Source: Thermoclostridium stercorarium subsp. stercorarium DSM 8532
Lineage (GTDB): Bacteria > Bacillota > Clostridia > DSM-8532
Direction: 5' to 3'
Assembly (NCBI RefSeq): GCF_000331995.1
Contig: NC_020134.1
Coordinates: forward strand, 1,153,465 to 1,217,464
DNA length: 64,000 nucleotides
Below, one piece after another: positions 44,881 to 53,903 of the stretch. Position 1 is the stretch's first letter, and each line of letters opens with the position of its first letter. The translations under genes were made by a program, and so were the position numbers. Under the pieces are notes generated by a model, which was not told where the DNA came from, ran no database searches, and saw only the letters and a program-made list of their open reading frames with translations.

Positions 44881-45753
44881 GTGGCAGATATAAGTAATGT
44901 CAGGGAATTTTTTATACTAATCGGGAATTACTTGGGACTGGAGAAACCTTTGGACTTTTTTCTGATGATTATTGATATAGGCATAATTTCATATATTGTG
45001 TACAAGGTTATCCAGCTTGTACGTGAAACCCGCGCAATGCAGTTGGTAAAGGGCATACTGATTATTGTCATCGGCCTTAAAGTAGCCCAGTTAATAGGCC
45101 TTAAAACGGTAGCTTTTATTCTTGAAGGCGCCATATCGTTACTGGGTTTTTCGTTGATTGTCATTTTCCAGCCTGAACTCAGACGAGGACTTGAAAAAAT
45201 AGGTAACAGCGGATTTCAAAATTTGTTGCCGCTGGACTCTGACGAGGATCAACTCAGAACAACGGCTGCGATTGAAGAAATAGTAAAGTGCTGTACACAC
45301 CTCTCACAGGAATATATTGGCGCCCTGATAGTGATTGAAAGAAACACCAAAATAGGTGATGTAATAAATACCGGAACACAAATGGATGCAATAATATCCT
45401 ATGAACTGCTGACAAATATATTCACGCCCAACACGCCCCTGCATGACGGTGCCGTAATAATACGAAACAATAAAATAAAAGCGGCAGGCTGTTACCTGCC
45501 GCTTACTGAAAATACCACACTCAGCAAGGAACTTGGGACAAGGCACAGGGCTGCGCTGGGCATAACCGAGGTTTCTGACGCTATATCAATCGTTGTTTCG
45601 GAAGAATCAGGGAAGATTTCCTATGCTCATAACGGAAACCTTACACGGAACCTTACTCCTGATACCCTGAGAAAGGCGCTGTACCGTTTCCTTATTGACA
45701 AAAACACGAATAAAAAGCGCTTTTGGTTCAGAAAGGTGAAAACCAATGATTAA
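44881..45753 (+). CDS. cdaA: Diadenylate cyclase CdaA
   Basis: 290 residues. Membrane helices cover ~25-46, ~55-70 and ~77-97; the DAC catalytic domain (~120-265) has the DGA motif (189-191, LHDGAVII) and RHR motif (221-223, GTRHRAALG). It makes c-di-AMP from two ATP. It starts with GTG 44881 after CGGGGAGC. It overlaps cdaR by 8 bp, so they are coupled. c-di-AMP controls potassium uptake and osmotic and wall homeostasis (established). Confidence 0.97.
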   Translation: MADISNVREFFILIGNYLGLEKPLDFFLMIIDIGIISYIVYKVIQLVRETRAMQLVKGILIIVIGLKVAQLIGLKTVAFILEGAISLLGFSLIVIFQPELRRGLEKIGNSGFQNLLPLDSDEDQLRTTAAIEEIVKCCTHLSQEYIGALIVIERNTKIGDVINTGTQMDAIISYELLTNIFTPNTPLHDGAVIIRNNKIKAAGCYLPLTENTTLSKELGTRHRAALGITEVSDAISIVVSEESGKISYAHNGNLTRNLTPDTLRKALYRFLIDKNTNKKRFWFRKVKTND

Positions 45754-47086
45754 AATAAAAAATATAAACTTAAACAAGATTGTGGAAAAGGATTCGTTTT
45801 TAAGGGTAATATCGGTACTTATCGGTATTTTGATCTGGTTTATAGTCCTTGATCACCAAAACCCGCTTGTAGAGCGTACAATTTCAATTCCCCTGAGAAC
45901 AAATGTGCAGATACTTGATTCCAGCAATATAAGATTGGTTTCATCAAATATCCCCACCAATGTGGATGTTGTTATAAAAGGAAGGAAACAGCGTGTTGAT
46001 AAGGTTACCGCCAACGACTTTGAAGCATTTCTGGATTTCAGCGGAATTCAGGATACCAGCATCACCGAATTGAGGATAGATCTTCCCAAATATACAGGAG
46101 ATCAGGATATTATTGTTGCCGATGTCAATCCTAAAGTTGTAAAAATAAGGCTGGAAAATATAGTAAGGAAAGAATTTCCCGTTAATGTAAAGTGGGTTGG
46201 TGAACTTCCGGAAGGGTATGAAATTGTAAATGTCAAGTTAAATCCCAACACCGTCATTCTGCAGGATTTGGAAAGCGTGATGGACAGCGTGGAAAGCGTT
46301 GTTGTGTCGGTGGACGTTGAACAGGTGTTGACGGGTGAGACAATAACCAAACGGATAGAGGTGTATAACAGCAACGGCAGGCTTATATCTTCGCTTGACG
46401 GAAGTGTTCAGGTTGCCGTAGATTACAACGTTGCAAAAACTGTACCGGTTTCCACAACTCTTACAGGAGAACCTAAAGATGATTATTATGTTCAGGATTA
46501 TACATTATCCCAGAATACAGTCAAAATTACAGGGAATTATGATGTGCTGAAGAGGATAGAATCCATAGAGGCCGAACAGTTAAGTGTCGAAAACGCAAGT
46601 GAATCCTTTCAGAAAGATTTAAATTTAATTCTTCCTGATAATGTCCAGCTTTATAATAGCCCGCCCTTTGTAACGGCGCATGTGAATATCAGGAAATATT
46701 CGCATAAAATTGTGACCATCCCAAGGTCATCGATAACCATTTTCGGAGGAGATATCAGCGGTCAGACAAAATACAGAATCCTTGAAGACGAGATAACCTT
46801 CAGCGTGAAGGGACCTTCGGAAATACTGGAAACATTGAATGTTAAATCGGTTAAAGGCTTTGTTGATGTTTCGGGCACAACCGAAGGTGTTCAGCCTGTT
46901 ATAGTCCGTATATCCCTTCCGTCCGGAATATATCTTGAAGGGGAAGTTTATGTAAATATTGAAACAGAAAGGGCCACACCCTCACCAACACCTACACCCA
47001 CGCCCGTCCCGGGCAGTGAATCCGAATTATCGCCCACACCTGCTCCAAATTCGGAAGGAACGGGAGAAAGCCCGTCCGGTACATAA
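45746..47086 (+). CDS. cdaR: CdaA regulatory protein CdaR (YbbR repeats)
   Basis: 446 residues. One N-terminal membrane helix (~21-37, LRVISVLIGILIWFIVL) is followed by four YbbR-type repeats of ~80-90 residues (for example NVQILDSSNIRLVSSNIPTNVDVVIKG). The C-terminus (~410-446) is low-complexity Pro/Thr/Ser: TPSPTPTPTPVPGS and SPTPAPNSEG, an extracellular spacer-like tail. CdaR binds and tunes CdaA. The start lies within the end of cdaA. In most Firmicutes glmM follows immediately; here three phosphate genes intervene. Confidence 0.95.
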   Translation: MIKIKNINLNKIVEKDSFLRVISVLIGILIWFIVLDHQNPLVERTISIPLRTNVQILDSSNIRLVSSNIPTNVDVVIKGRKQRVDKVTANDFEAFLDFSGIQDTSITELRIDLPKYTGDQDIIVADVNPKVVKIRLENIVRKEFPVNVKWVGELPEGYEIVNVKLNPNTVILQDLESVMDSVESVVVSVDVEQVLTGETITKRIEVYNSNGRLISSLDGSVQVAVDYNVAKTVPVSTTLTGEPKDDYYVQDYTLSQNTVKITGNYDVLKRIESIEAEQLSVENASESFQKDLNLILPDNVQLYNSPPFVTAHVNIRKYSHKIVTIPRSSITIFGGDISGQTKYRILEDEITFSVKGPSEILETLNVKSVKGFVDVSGTTEGVQPVIVRISLPSGIYLEGEVYVNIETERATPSPTPTPTPVPGSESELSPTPAPNSEGTGESPSGT

Positions 47087-47095
47087 ATTATATAC

Positions 47096-47125
47096 TTGTG
47101 TACCTGAATTTCTTTGTGTTAAAAT
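47096..47125 (+). promoter_or_regulatory. Candidate promoter before the phosphate transport genes
   Basis: TTGTGT (47096-47101), an 18-bp spacer, TAAAAT (47120-47125), just after cdaR. Confidence 0.45.
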
Positions 47126-47155
47126 AGTAACCGATGTCGTTTTTTGGAGGTGCAT

Positions 47156-48883
47156 ATGAATACTGCGGCGGGCATATTGGGCTTTTTGCCCGGTCTGTTG
47201 GGCGGTGTGGCCATTTTTCTGTTCGGCATGAACATGCTAAGTGACGGACTTCAAAAGGTTGCCGGCGAAAAGCTTAAATATATAATAAGTATTCTGACCA
47301 ACAATCCTATCATCGGAATTCTGGTCGGCACTGCCGTATCGGCAGTCATTCAGAGCAGCAGCGCTACAACGGTAATGGTTATCGGGTTTGTCAGCGCAGG
47401 CTTAATGACTCTGAAACAGGCAATAGGAGTTATAATAGGTGCCAATATCGGTACAACAGTAACTGCCTGGCTTGTATCCATAGATATCGGTGAGCTGGCG
47501 TTACCCCTTGCAGGGATAGGTTTTATTCTTTACTTTTTTCCGAAATCAAAAAAAATAAAAAATATAGGATATATAGTTTTTTCGTTCGGGCTCCTCTTTG
47601 TAGGCTTGAATGTAATGAGCGATCAGATGGCTCCCCTTGCGAAGTCTCAGGCTGTGGCAGACACGATGCTAAAGGTAAGCAGTGACAGATTTTTGGGTCT
47701 GTTTATAGGTACGGTATTTACAGCCATAATCCAAAGCAGCAGCGCGGCTATTGCGATTTTACAGAAGCTGGCACTGCAGACGACTGCATCAGGCGAGCCG
47801 CTGATAACACTTCGTGCAGCACTTCCCATTCTTTTCGGAAGCAATATCGGGACAACGGTTACTGCGCTTCTGGCGTCGATAGGCGCAAGTGTAAACGCAA
47901 AAAGGGCTGCATTGACCCATACTATTTTTAATGTGGCAGGCAGTCTGATATTTATTTGTCTTATAAATCCTTATGAGTATATAGTTTCCATATTAATGGG
48001 CGGAAGTATCCAGCCGCATCGGATGGATTTGGCCATAGCCTACTCCCACAGTATATTCAATATTGTAAATGCTGTTCTTTTTGCGCCTTTCATAGATTTG
48101 CTCGCGAGATTGGTTACGCGTGTATACAAAGGAAAAGGTGAGCTTACCGACAGGGTTCTTGTGTATATCGGCGATAAAGTCTCGTCTCCGGCGGTTGCCA
48201 TGGATCTCGCCATGAGGGAAATGGTGAGGATGGGCAGGTTAATTCAGAAAATGATATCCTGCACAAAAACAGTCATACTGGAACAGAAGGAATCGCTGAT
48301 AAAGGATGTCGAGGAAATGGAAGAAACAGTCGATATGCTTCAGAACGAAATATTAAATTACCTTTCAAAAATTATTTCCGAAAATACACTGAGCGAATCG
48401 GAATCAGTAAGATTGACCGGATACATGCGCATAGTTCATGATCTGGAACGAATAGGCGATCATTGCGAAAGTTCGACACTGCTGGGGCAGAATAATATGG
48501 AAAATAAAATTCAGTACTCCGAAAAAGCGTTGGTCGAAATCCGTGAAGCTTTTGAGAAAATTGAACTTATCATGGATCAGACTCTTGTTGCCTTGGAAAA
48601 TAATGATAAAGATTTGGCATTGTCGGTACTGTCTGAAGAAAATAAAATGGATGACATAGAAAAAGTTTTAAGGGAGAGGCATCTGGAACGCCTGAAAAGG
48701 GGTGAATGCAACCCGGTTACGGCTGTAACTTACGTGGAATTAATCCATACGATTGAACGAATGACCGACAACTGCAAAAACATTGCGGAATCGGTCATTG
48801 ATGATATAAATCACCGGCTGGCCGGACACTATGATACCGAAGGCAGAGCTCTGGAATATAAAATGCTTAAAAACATTAATTAA
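47156..48883 (+). CDS. Na/Pi cotransporter family protein with PhoU domain
   Basis: 575 residues. The transport part (~1-310) holds two inverted Na_Pi_cotrans repeats, each with the hallmark QSSSA motif (AVIQSSSATTVMV and AIIQSSSAAIAIL) and GANIGTTVTA/GSNIGTTVTA. About eight to nine membrane segments are visible. The C-terminal half (~340-575) is a cytoplasmic PhoU-like helical domain (MRIVHDLERIGDHCESS and IHTIERMTDNCKNIAESV). It couples phosphate movement to sodium (family knowledge). The ATG at 47156 follows GGAGGTG; the in-frame ATG at 47144 is inside that spacing. Next gene is PiT. Confidence 0.94.
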   Translation: MNTAAGILGFLPGLLGGVAIFLFGMNMLSDGLQKVAGEKLKYIISILTNNPIIGILVGTAVSAVIQSSSATTVMVIGFVSAGLMTLKQAIGVIIGANIGTTVTAWLVSIDIGELALPLAGIGFILYFFPKSKKIKNIGYIVFSFGLLFVGLNVMSDQMAPLAKSQAVADTMLKVSSDRFLGLFIGTVFTAIIQSSSAAIAILQKLALQTTASGEPLITLRAALPILFGSNIGTTVTALLASIGASVNAKRAALTHTIFNVAGSLIFICLINPYEYIVSILMGGSIQPHRMDLAIAYSHSIFNIVNAVLFAPFIDLLARLVTRVYKGKGELTDRVLVYIGDKVSSPAVAMDLAMREMVRMGRLIQKMISCTKTVILEQKESLIKDVEEMEETVDMLQNEILNYLSKIISENTLSESESVRLTGYMRIVHDLERIGDHCESSTLLGQNNMENKIQYSEKALVEIREAFEKIELIMDQTLVALENNDKDLALSVLSEENKMDDIEKVLRERHLERLKRGECNPVTAVTYVELIHTIERMTDNCKNIAESVIDDINHRLAGHYDTEGRALEYKMLKNIN

Positions 48884-48911
48884 ATAAAAACTATATCAGG
48901 AAGGAAAATGA

Positions 48912-49967
48912 ATGGTGGGAATAGAACTTAATGATTTTCTGCAACAGTTTTTCAGCAACCCTGCACTTGCAATAACTGTAATTCTGACTTTGGGAGTTAT
49001 CTTTGTAAACGGCTGGACCGATGCGCCTAACGCAATAGCGACATCTATTTCAACCAGATCAATGGGTCCGAGAGCAGCCATTATTATGGCCGCAATATTT
49101 AACTTTTTCGGCGTGCTTGTAATGACGCTGTTTAATTCAATGGTGGCGCAGACTATTTACAGTATGGTGGATTTCGGTGGAAATCCCCATGATGCGCTTG
49201 TTTCTTTGTGTGCTGCGCTGTTTGCCATTGTATTGTGGGCAACTGCAGCATGGTGGTTTGGTATTCCTACCAGCGAAAGCCATGCTTTGATTGCGGGCAT
49301 AACAGGGGCTGCAATAGCCGTTCAGGGAGGACTGGCAGGGATTAATCCACGGGAATGGGTAAAAGTTATTTACGGCCTGTTCCTTTCCCTGTTTATGGGA
49401 TTCATAATGGGCTGGATAATTGTAAAACTGGTTGAGCTGATTTTCAGGAATTTTAACAGAAGAAAAACGTCGGTATTTTTCCAGTATGCCCAGATTGTCG
49501 GCAGTGCAGGAATGGCATTTATGCACGGCGCGCAGGACGGACAGAAATTCATGGGTGTTTTTCTGCTGGGGGTTTTTTTGGCCCAGGGCAGGACTGATGT
49601 CACCGAATTCGAAATACCCATCTGGCTTATATTCCTATGTTCGGTCGTGATGGCCCTTGGAACTTCCATCGGGGGTTACCGAATAATAAAAGCCGTTGGT
49701 ATGGACATGGTCAAACTGGAAAAATATCAGGGTTTTTCTGCCGATCTGGCATCTTCGTTAAGCCTTTTTATAGCTTCTGTTTTTGGCTTGCCGGTAAGCA
49801 CGACTCACACAAAAACAACTTCAATTATGGGAGTCGGCGCGGCAAAAAGGCTGTCAAATGTCAACTGGGGTGTGGTTAAGGATATGGTAAGTGCATGGGT
49901 GCTTACCTTCCCCGGATGTGGTATAATAGGCTTCCTGATGGCAAAATTATTCATGCTGGTTTTTTAA
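48912..49967 (+). CDS. PiT-family inorganic phosphate transporter
   Basis: 351 residues, a membrane protein with about ten hydrophobic segments. The PiT signatures are GWTDAPNAIATSISTRSM (N-terminal repeat) and GLPVSTTHTKTTSIMGVGAA (C-terminal repeat); HGAQDGQKFMG fits the conserved central loop. Low-affinity phosphate or metal-phosphate uptake is expected. GGAAGG precedes the ATG; a second ATG 4 bp upstream is out of frame. It lies 28 bp after the Na/Pi gene and 78 bp before the PhoU-like partner gene. Confidence 0.95.
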   Translation: MVGIELNDFLQQFFSNPALAITVILTLGVIFVNGWTDAPNAIATSISTRSMGPRAAIIMAAIFNFFGVLVMTLFNSMVAQTIYSMVDFGGNPHDALVSLCAALFAIVLWATAAWWFGIPTSESHALIAGITGAAIAVQGGLAGINPREWVKVIYGLFLSLFMGFIMGWIIVKLVELIFRNFNRRKTSVFFQYAQIVGSAGMAFMHGAQDGQKFMGVFLLGVFLAQGRTDVTEFEIPIWLIFLCSVVMALGTSIGGYRIIKAVGMDMVKLEKYQGFSADLASSLSLFIASVFGLPVSTTHTKTTSIMGVGAAKRLSNVNWGVVKDMVSAWVLTFPGCGIIGFLMAKLFMLVF

Positions 49968-50045
49968 CGGACTGTTTTTTAGTTCGTGACTGTAAGGAAC
50001 AGTGATTATAAAAAGTTAAAAATATTAAAAAAGAGGTATAGGAGT

Positions 50046-50669
50046 ATGGCGAGAAAAAGAGGCGAAGATTATTTTGACACTTTTGTCAGACTTGTTGATC
50101 ATTCCTGTAAAGCGGCAAATTTGTTATATAACATTATGAATGATTTCAATGCTGAAGAACTTCGTGATAAAATGAGCGAGATGCACGAAATTGAACATGG
50201 CGGAGATACCGAAAGGCATGCAATGATCCGCAGGCTTTCACGGGAGTTTATAACGCCAATAGATCGTGAGGACATCATGGCGCTGGCCGATGCAATTGAT
50301 GATGTAACCGACACGATAGAAGATGTCCTGTTGCGCCTGTATATGTTCAATATACGGAGTATCAAGGAGCATGCAAAGCAGATGGCAGAGATTATTGTAA
50401 AATGCTGCAATGCTTTGAAAAAGGCGGTGTCGGAGTTCAGGGATTTTCAAAAATCGAAGGTTTTGCATGACTTAATTGTGGAAGTCAATGTTCTTGAAGA
50501 AGAGGGGGACAGGATTTATACCGACGCAGTTCACCATTTGTATGTTAACAGCAAAAACGTAGTTGAAATAATGGCATGGGATCAAACCTATGATTATCTG
50601 GAAAACTGCTGTGATGCCTGTGAGGAAGTTGCAAACGTGATTGAATACATTATGCTGAAAAATTCCTGA
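50046..50669 (+). CDS. DUF47 / PhoU-like protein partnering PiT
   Basis: 207 residues, the normal length of the TIGR00153 (Pit accessory, DUF47) family. It is all-helical, PhoU-like, with EIEHGGDTERHAMIRRLSREFITPIDREDIMALADAIDDVTDTIED as the central helix-turn region and VLEEEGDRIYTDAVHHLY, each with the acidic metal-binding ExxxD/DxxxD pattern of PhoU. Such proteins are encoded next to PiT and are thought to control it. The ATG at 50046 follows AGGAGT; the frame opens at 49986 without a site. Confidence 0.93.
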   Translation: MARKRGEDYFDTFVRLVDHSCKAANLLYNIMNDFNAEELRDKMSEMHEIEHGGDTERHAMIRRLSREFITPIDREDIMALADAIDDVTDTIEDVLLRLYMFNIRSIKEHAKQMAEIIVKCCNALKKAVSEFRDFQKSKVLHDLIVEVNVLEEEGDRIYTDAVHHLYVNSKNVVEIMAWDQTYDYLENCCDACEEVANVIEYIMLKNS

Positions 50670-50683
50670 AACCGGGAAATTTG

Positions 50684-50713
50684 TTGATAGTGCTGACGGC
50701 ATTGGAGTATAAT
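50684..50713 (+). promoter_or_regulatory. Promoter of glmM
   Basis: TTGATA (50684-50689), an 18-bp spacer, TATAAT (50708-50713). It implies glmM can be expressed apart from the phosphate genes. Confidence 0.6.
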
Positions 50714-50774
50714 GATTGTGGAATTTTTGTGAGAAATTGTTAAAGAGTCTATTTAAGCGTTAGGAGGAATTATT

Positions 50775-52124
50775 TTGGGAAGACTGTTCGGAACTGACGG
50801 GGTAAGAGGTATTGCCAATTCAGAACTGACATGCGAGTTGGCGTATAAACTGGGAAAGGCCGGGGCTTATGTCTTGGCCGAGGAATCGAAAGGTACCCCG
50901 AGAATTGTTATAGGTAAGGATACAAGACGATCGGGTGACATGCTTGAAAAGGCCCTTATCGCAGGGATATGTTCCGCCGGGGCCGAAGCGATATGCCTTG
51001 GTGTGGTTTCAACGCCGGCGGTTGCGTATCTGACACGTCATTACAACGCGGATGCCGGAGTTGTTATATCAGCATCCCATAACCCCGCGGAATTTAACGG
51101 GATTAAGTTCTTTGACAGGCAGGGGTATAAACTGCCTGACAGCGTTGAAGAGAGGATTGAATCCATAATTCTTGACAACAGTGAGGAACTTCCAAATCCT
51201 ACGGGATGTGCAGTTGGACGTGTAACCGAAATAAAAGGAGCAAAAGAGGATTACATATCTTATCTTAAAAATACGGTAAATACATCTTTTGAAGGTTTGA
51301 AAATAGCGCTCGACTGTGCAAACGGTGCAGCGTATGAAACGGCGCCGAGGGTTTTCCGCGAACTGGGAGCCGACGTGATTGTAATAAACAATACCCCTGA
51401 CGGTATGAATATTAATGTAAACTGCGGATCAACCCATATGGAAATGCTGAGGGAAACCGTACTGGCAAACAAATGCGATCTTGGTCTCGCATTTGACGGT
51501 GATGCCGACAGAGTTCTGGCAGTTGATTCTGAAGGAAACTATGTAGACGGCGACAAGATTATGGGTATTATCGGCCTTGAACTCAAAAGGCGGAATAAAC
51601 TGCCCCAAAATACGATTGTTGTCACTGTCATGAGCAATATCGGATTTGACATAATGGCAAAGGAACACGGACTGGTGCTGGAAAAAACAAAAGTGGGCGA
51701 CAGGTATGTGTTGGAGCATATGCTGAAAAACGGATATGCTCTTGGCGGTGAACAATCAGGGCACATTATCATGCTGGATTACAACACTACCGGCGACGGT
51801 CAGCTTACGGCGCTGCAACTGGTTCAGATTGTGAAGAATTCCGGAAAGAGTCTGGCCGAACTGGCTTCGATAATGAAAGTATATCCGCAGGTCCTTAAAA
51901 ACGCACGGGTTAAAAACGAAAACAAAAACAGATTTATGGATGACCCCGAAATTGCTGCAAAATGCAGGGAGCTGGAAAATGCTTTCCATGGCGAAGGCAG
52001 GGTTCTGATACGTCCGTCGGGAACAGAGCCCCTGGTACGGGTAATGATCGAAGGCAGGGATTATGACTATATTTCAAAAAAAGCTGAAGAACTGGCTGAG
52101 TTTATAGAACGGAAGCTGGGATAG
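50775..52124 (+). CDS. glmM: Phosphoglucosamine mutase
   Basis: 449 residues. The active-site phosphoserine loop is [18 protein letters not shown] (Ser 101), the metal-binding loop [14 protein letters not shown], the sugar-binding loop GGEQSGHI, and the phosphate-binding loop [12 protein letters not shown]. It converts glucosamine-6-phosphate to glucosamine-1-phosphate for peptidoglycan precursors. The TTG start follows TTAGGAGG. It usually forms an operon with cdaA-cdaR, where GlmM restrains CdaA; here it has its own promoter. Confidence 0.98.
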   Translation: MGRLFGTDGVRGIANSELTCELAYKLGKAGAYVLAEESKGTPRIVIGKDTRRSGDMLEKALIAGICSAGAEAICLGVVSTPAVAYLTRHYNADAGVVISASHNPAEFNGIKFFDRQGYKLPDSVEERIESIILDNSEELPNPTGCAVGRVTEIKGAKEDYISYLKNTVNTSFEGLKIALDCANGAAYETAPRVFRELGADVIVINNTPDGMNINVNCGSTHMEMLRETVLANKCDLGLAFDGDADRVLAVDSEGNYVDGDKIMGIIGLELKRRNKLPQNTIVVTVMSNIGFDIMAKEHGLVLEKTKVGDRYVLEHMLKNGYALGGEQSGHIIMLDYNTTGDGQLTALQLVQIVKNSGKSLAELASIMKVYPQVLKNARVKNENKNRFMDDPEIAAKCRELENAFHGEGRVLIRPSGTEPLVRVMIEGRDYDYISKKAEELAEFIERKLG

Positions 52125-52186
52125 GAACAATTTAGGTAAAGTTTTAACCGGATGGTTTAACCACACAACTTCAGGGGTGAAGACAG

Positions 52187-52678
52187 GTGAATGTTGAAAT
52201 AAGGGAATATACGAAAGCCGACGTGACGGAAGCCGTTAAAATATGGAACGAGGTTGTTGAAGAAGGCAATGCATTTCCGCAAACCGAGCTTCTTGATGAA
52301 AAAGGCGGGCATGAGTTTTTTTCACGGCAGTCGTTTACGGGTATTGCTTTTGACACCGAAACCGAAGAAATTGTAGGGCTTTACATACTTCATCCCAATA
52401 ACGTCGGCAGGTGCGGGCACATTTGTAATGCGAGCTATGCAGTAAGGAAGGACATGCGTGGAAAAGGAATCGGCGAAAAGCTCGTTCAGCATTGTATGAG
52501 CAAGGCAAAAGAGCTGGGATTCAGAATTTTGCAATTTAATGCGGTGGTTAAGTCAAATCAGAGAGCGCTCCGCTTATACGAAAAATTAGGGTTTGTTAAA
52601 CTTGGAGTTATTCCCGGAGGATTTTTAAATAAAGACGGTACATATGAGGATATTATTCCTCATTACCGTGTATTGTAG
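52187..52678 (+). CDS. GNAT-family N-acetyltransferase
   Basis: 163 residues. The acetyl-CoA-binding motif A is ASYAVRKDMRGKGIGEKLVQHCMSKAKE (R/Q-x-x-G-x-G/A) and motif B is VVKSNQRALRLYEKLGF. A GTG start follows AGGGGTGAAGACAG. The substrate is unknown; the C-terminal GVIPGGFLNKDGTYEDIIPHY resembles phosphinothricin/RimI-like acetyltransferases only loosely. It lies 62 bp after glmM and may be co-transcribed. A terminator follows. Confidence 0.88.
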   Translation: MNVEIREYTKADVTEAVKIWNEVVEEGNAFPQTELLDEKGGHEFFSRQSFTGIAFDTETEEIVGLYILHPNNVGRCGHICNASYAVRKDMRGKGIGEKLVQHCMSKAKELGFRILQFNAVVKSNQRALRLYEKLGFVKLGVIPGGFLNKDGTYEDIIPHYRVL

Positions 52679-52724
52679 TCTGAGTTTATTACAGGCACGG
52701 AATCCAATATAAGTTGTAATGAAG

Positions 52725-52766
52725 TCCCCATTCTACAATCGTTGAGATTTGTAGGTGGGGATTTTT
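52725..52766 (+). terminator. Terminator after the acetyltransferase gene
   Basis: TCCCCA plus CTACAA (52725-52738) pair with TTTGTAG plus TGGGGA (52748-52761) with small mismatches, followed by T residues. Confidence 0.82.
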
Positions 52767-52783
52767 ATTATTTTCGTTAATTG

Positions 52784-52812
52784 TTGACATGAATAAGGTT
52801 ATGTTATATTAT
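52784..52812 (+). promoter_or_regulatory. Promoter of the GH43 genes
   Basis: TTGACA (52784-52789), a 17-bp spacer, TATTAT (52807-52812). Confidence 0.75.
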
Positions 52813-52903
52813 TAAATAGTAATTCATAAAAACCTAAAATATTTTATTATAATATAAAGTAAGTCTATGATTTTTTTACAAACAGATTTGAGGGGGACTT
52901 GCA

Positions 52904-53884
52904 ATGCAGAATTCGAACATAAGAACAACGCCCTATAACAAGCCGCTGTTGGAACAAAGAGCCGATCCGTATATATACAGGCATACTGACGGATATTATT
53001 ATTTTACGGCCTCGGTACCGGAATATGACAGAATTATTTTAAGAAAATCTGAAACAATTAAGGGATTAAGAAATGCGGAAGAACATGTTATATGGAGAAA
53101 ACATGAAAGCGGTGAGATGAGCAAACATATATGGGCTCCGGAAATACACTACATTAATAATTCCTGGTATATTTATTTTGCGGCGGGAAAAGCCGAAAAT
53201 CAGTGGGAGATAAGACCATACGTGCTGGAGTGCAGGGATGCCGATCCTGTTGCGGGTGAGTGGAAGGAACTGGGAAAGATGCAATGTGCCGATGAGGACG
53301 AATTTTCTTTCCGCTCTTTTTCGCTGGACGGGACGGTATTTGAAAACAACGGAAAATATTATTTTGTATGGGCTGAAAAAGTGGGAGTGGGCAGACAGAT
53401 TTCAAATCTGTATATAGCCGAAATGGAAACACCGTGGAAATTAAAGACCGTGCAGGTTATGCTGTCAACCCCTGACTATGACTGGGAGCGGAGAGGATTC
53501 TGGGTGAACGAGGGACCTGCGGTTCTAAAACATGGCGAATACATATTCCTTACCTATTCGGCCAGCGATACCAGCGCCAATTACTGTATGGGAATGCTTT
53601 ATGCAAATAAAAATTCCGATTTACTGGATCCGTTGTCATGGAAGAAGTCCAGGTACCCTGTATTGGCTACCGACAGGGAAAAAGGAATTTTTGGGCCCGG
53701 ACATAACAGCTTTACAAAATCAGAAGACGGCACAAAAGATATAATGTTTTTCCATGCAAGGCAGTATGAAGAAATAATAGGTAATCCTTTATATGATCCC
53801 AACCGTCATACATTAACAATGGAAATCGGCTGGAGTGATGACGGAATGCCTGTTTTTGAGTATCAAAAACAGGTTTATGAATAA
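52904..53884 (+). CDS. Intracellular GH43 glycosidase (likely alpha-L-arabinofuranosidase)
   Basis: 326 residues, a single five-bladed GH43 propeller. The catalytic triad is readable: base Asp in EQRADPYIYRH (residue ~21), the pKa-modulating Asp in SFSLDGTVFEN, and acid Glu in WVNEGPAVLKH. No signal peptide is present, so it should act in the cytoplasm on imported oligosaccharides. GAGGGGG precedes the ATG. The next gene is an exported GH43 endo-arabinanase, which supports an arabino-oligosaccharide substrate; xylosidase activity cannot be excluded from sequence alone. Confidence 0.88.
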   Translation: MQNSNIRTTPYNKPLLEQRADPYIYRHTDGYYYFTASVPEYDRIILRKSETIKGLRNAEEHVIWRKHESGEMSKHIWAPEIHYINNSWYIYFAAGKAENQWEIRPYVLECRDADPVAGEWKELGKMQCADEDEFSFRSFSLDGTVFENNGKYYFVWAEKVGVGRQISNLYIAEMETPWKLKTVQVMLSTPDYDWERRGFWVNEGPAVLKHGEYIFLTYSASDTSANYCMGMLYANKNSDLLDPLSWKKSRYPVLATDREKGIFGPGHNSFTKSEDGTKDIMFFHARQYEEIIGNPLYDPNRHTLTMEIGWSDDGMPVFEYQKQVYE

Positions 53885-53903
53885 ATTAGCGGGGGAGTTG
53901 AAA

